NCBI GenBank assembly: GCA_900550775.1 | Contig: URTH01000076.1 | Location: 1 to 7,793 of the forward strand | Reading direction: 5' to 3' | DNA length: 7,793 nucleotides | Origin: an uncultured Eubacteriales bacterium | GTDB lineage: Bacteria; Bacillota; Clostridia; Monoglobales; Monoglobaceae | Shown here: in pieces, positions 6,690 to 7,793 of the stretch | Position numbering within the stretch: position 1 is the stretch's first letter | How the letters are laid out: each line of letters opens with the position of its first letter | The notes under the pieces: model-generated | Databases searched by the model: none | What the model was told of the DNA's origin: nothing | The model's input: the letters and a program-made list of their open reading frames with translations, nothing else | Position numbers and translations under genes: made by a program

Positions 6690-7793
6690 ATGAAAACAGA
6701 ACACGGTTTGAAGAAAACCCGGCACAGCCTGCTTAAAAAGGCGTCGTCCCTGATCATTGCCGGCTTGATGGCAGTCTCCGCACTGCCGGCGGCAGTCAGC
6801 GCGGACGAGACGGAGAATGGACAGACGTTCTGGCAGACGATCAACCACATCAAGGCGAGCGACTTTGACGAGGTATTCTATGGCGCCCACGGAAGGTACG
6901 TAAGCGCTGACCCCGACACAATAACGAGTACGAACGGAAAGTATACTGCGGAAAGGCTGCTGGGCGATGACGGTGTTTACCCGGGTTTGAGCGCGTACCA
7001 CAATGGCGCGGCCGGCCTTACGACCCCTGGCCGCAACGATGATTGGAGCGCCAAGCCGAAGGACGGCGGGCTGGTGGACGACGCTTACAGCGCGTGGCTG
7101 GGGGATGGCCAATACAGCGCCTTTATGATAAGGCACGCGTGGAACGGTGTCGGACTCGGTATGGGCCAGGCGTGGTCGGATCCATCGGCCGGTATACGGT
7201 TTGGCGGGATTTATGCGGACATTGCCGGAGACATTCAGGTCGGCGATAAGATCCGCATTACCGCAAAGGTATTCCCGACAGAGTCCGGAATATACACGCA
7301 TGACAGCACCGATAACTGGACTTGGCAAAATAATAAAAATAATTTTCTTGACGGATCCGACACGAGCGCGAAATTAAAGGACGTGGACAAAACGCTCGCA
7401 GAGGAATATCCGACGCCGCCGAAAACGGAGACAATCAGCTTATGGCTGAGCGGCACGGGCTACGCCGCGTCCGCACCGGAAGAGGGTAAGCCCTGTACGA
7501 CAATGAATGTTACGTTTGACCAATGGAATGACGTTGAACTGGAGTACACCGTCACCGAGGAAAACAAGAATGTCGACAGTGTGAAAATCGATGCAAAAGA
7601 CAGGACGATCGGGACGCTTGCATGCCACTATCCGGCCGCCATCACAACCTATTACGGCGGTGTAAAGGTGGAAAGGTTTGCCTCGCCCGGCGGCAGCTAT
7701 ACCATCCAGGACGGCACCAAGTGGGAGCAGATGAGCCTGGTTACCATGGATGATTATGAATCAGTAGAGGGTTCATCCGGCGGCATCAGTTGG
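6690..7793 (+). CDS. Exported protein with carbohydrate-binding-like module (3'-truncated)
   Basis: The frame is open from ATG 6690 through the window end, giving 368 codons without a stop; the C-terminus is missing. Residues 1-38 are a long signal peptide: a basic N-region with several Lys/Arg up to 17, a hydrophobic core at 19-33, and VSA before Asp39. The mature part, about 45-335, is beta-rich and lines up with the insert of the SLH protein upstream. Shared points are GDKIRITAKV (185-194), a W-L-S strand (TISLWLS), WNDVELEYTV (279-288) followed by a Val-Asp-Ser-Val-Lys strand, and a closing GGVKVERF (323-330). I infer a jelly-roll glycan-binding module. No catalytic motif is visible, but an enzyme domain could follow in the missing part. 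The residues after 335 (KWEQMSLVTMDDYES) look like the start of another domain. The gene lies 45 nt after the GH10 gene and is probably in the same operon. Confidence 0.85.
   Translation, partial: MKTEHGLKKTRHSLLKKASSLIIAGLMAVSALPAAVSADETENGQTFWQTINHIKASDFDEVFYGAHGRYVSADPDTITSTNGKYTAERLLGDDGVYPGLSAYHNGAAGLTTPGRNDDWSAKPKDGGLVDDAYSAWLGDGQYSAFMIRHAWNGVGLGMGQAWSDPSAGIRFGGIYADIAGDIQVGDKIRITAKVFPTESGIYTHDSTDNWTWQNNKNNFLDGSDTSAKLKDVDKTLAEEYPTPPKTETISLWLSGTGYAASAPEEGKPCTTMNVTFDQWNDVELEYTVTEENKNVDSVKIDAKDRTIGTLACHYPAAITTYYGGVKVERFASPGGSYTIQDGTKWEQMSLVTMDDYESVEGSSGGISW

Noticed and set aside
5937..7328. 463-codon open frame on the - strand across the GH10 gene end and the third gene start
   Set aside because: It lies antisense to two well-supported genes with signal peptides and ribosome binding sites, crosses their intergenic gap, and its translation shows no recognisable domain. 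It is best explained by the codon composition of the opposite strand.
1..7793. The same GGCATCAG word near both window ends, as a possible direct repeat
   Set aside because: Only 8 bases match and the flanks differ; both copies are in coding sequence, so it is probably chance.

Overview
The window comes from a Gram-positive, probably clostridial (Bacillota) anaerobe, most likely an uncultured gut, rumen or similar biomass-degrading bacterium. Evidence: every readable gene is on the + strand, has a strong AAGGAG-type ribosome binding site, and encodes an exported protein with a classical signal peptide. Two wall-associated domain types common in Bacillota are present: S-layer homology (SLH) repeats and a copper-amine-oxidase-N-like ('stalk') domain. 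Base composition looks moderate and even along the window. I see no sign of recent transfer, and I cannot name the species.

Layout: (1) 1-153, the last 50 codons of an upstream exported-type protein. (2) 208-4173, a 1321-residue SLH surface protein with three N-terminal SLH units, then beta-rich modules, one of which appears to be split by a ~300-residue carbohydrate-binding-like insert. (3) 4209-6644, an 811-residue secreted protein with a stalk domain, a jelly-roll carbohydrate-binding-like module, a divergent glycoside hydrolase family 10 (GH10) catalytic domain and a small C-terminal beta domain. (4) 6690 to the window end, the first 368 codons of another exported protein, whose visible part resembles the insert of the SLH protein. 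The gaps are 54, 35 and 45 nt, each carrying a ribosome binding site and no visible terminator or promoter, so the genes are probably co-transcribed.

Taken together this looks like part of a cell-surface polysaccharide-use locus. One protein is held in the wall through SLH domains, one cleaves a xylan-like glycan, and at least three proteins carry beta-sandwich modules that could bind the substrate. The most noteworthy points are the related unnamed module shared by genes 2 and 4, its nested position in gene 2, and the altered active-site motifs of the GH10 enzyme. I found no RNA genes, CRISPR arrays, mobile elements or defence system.
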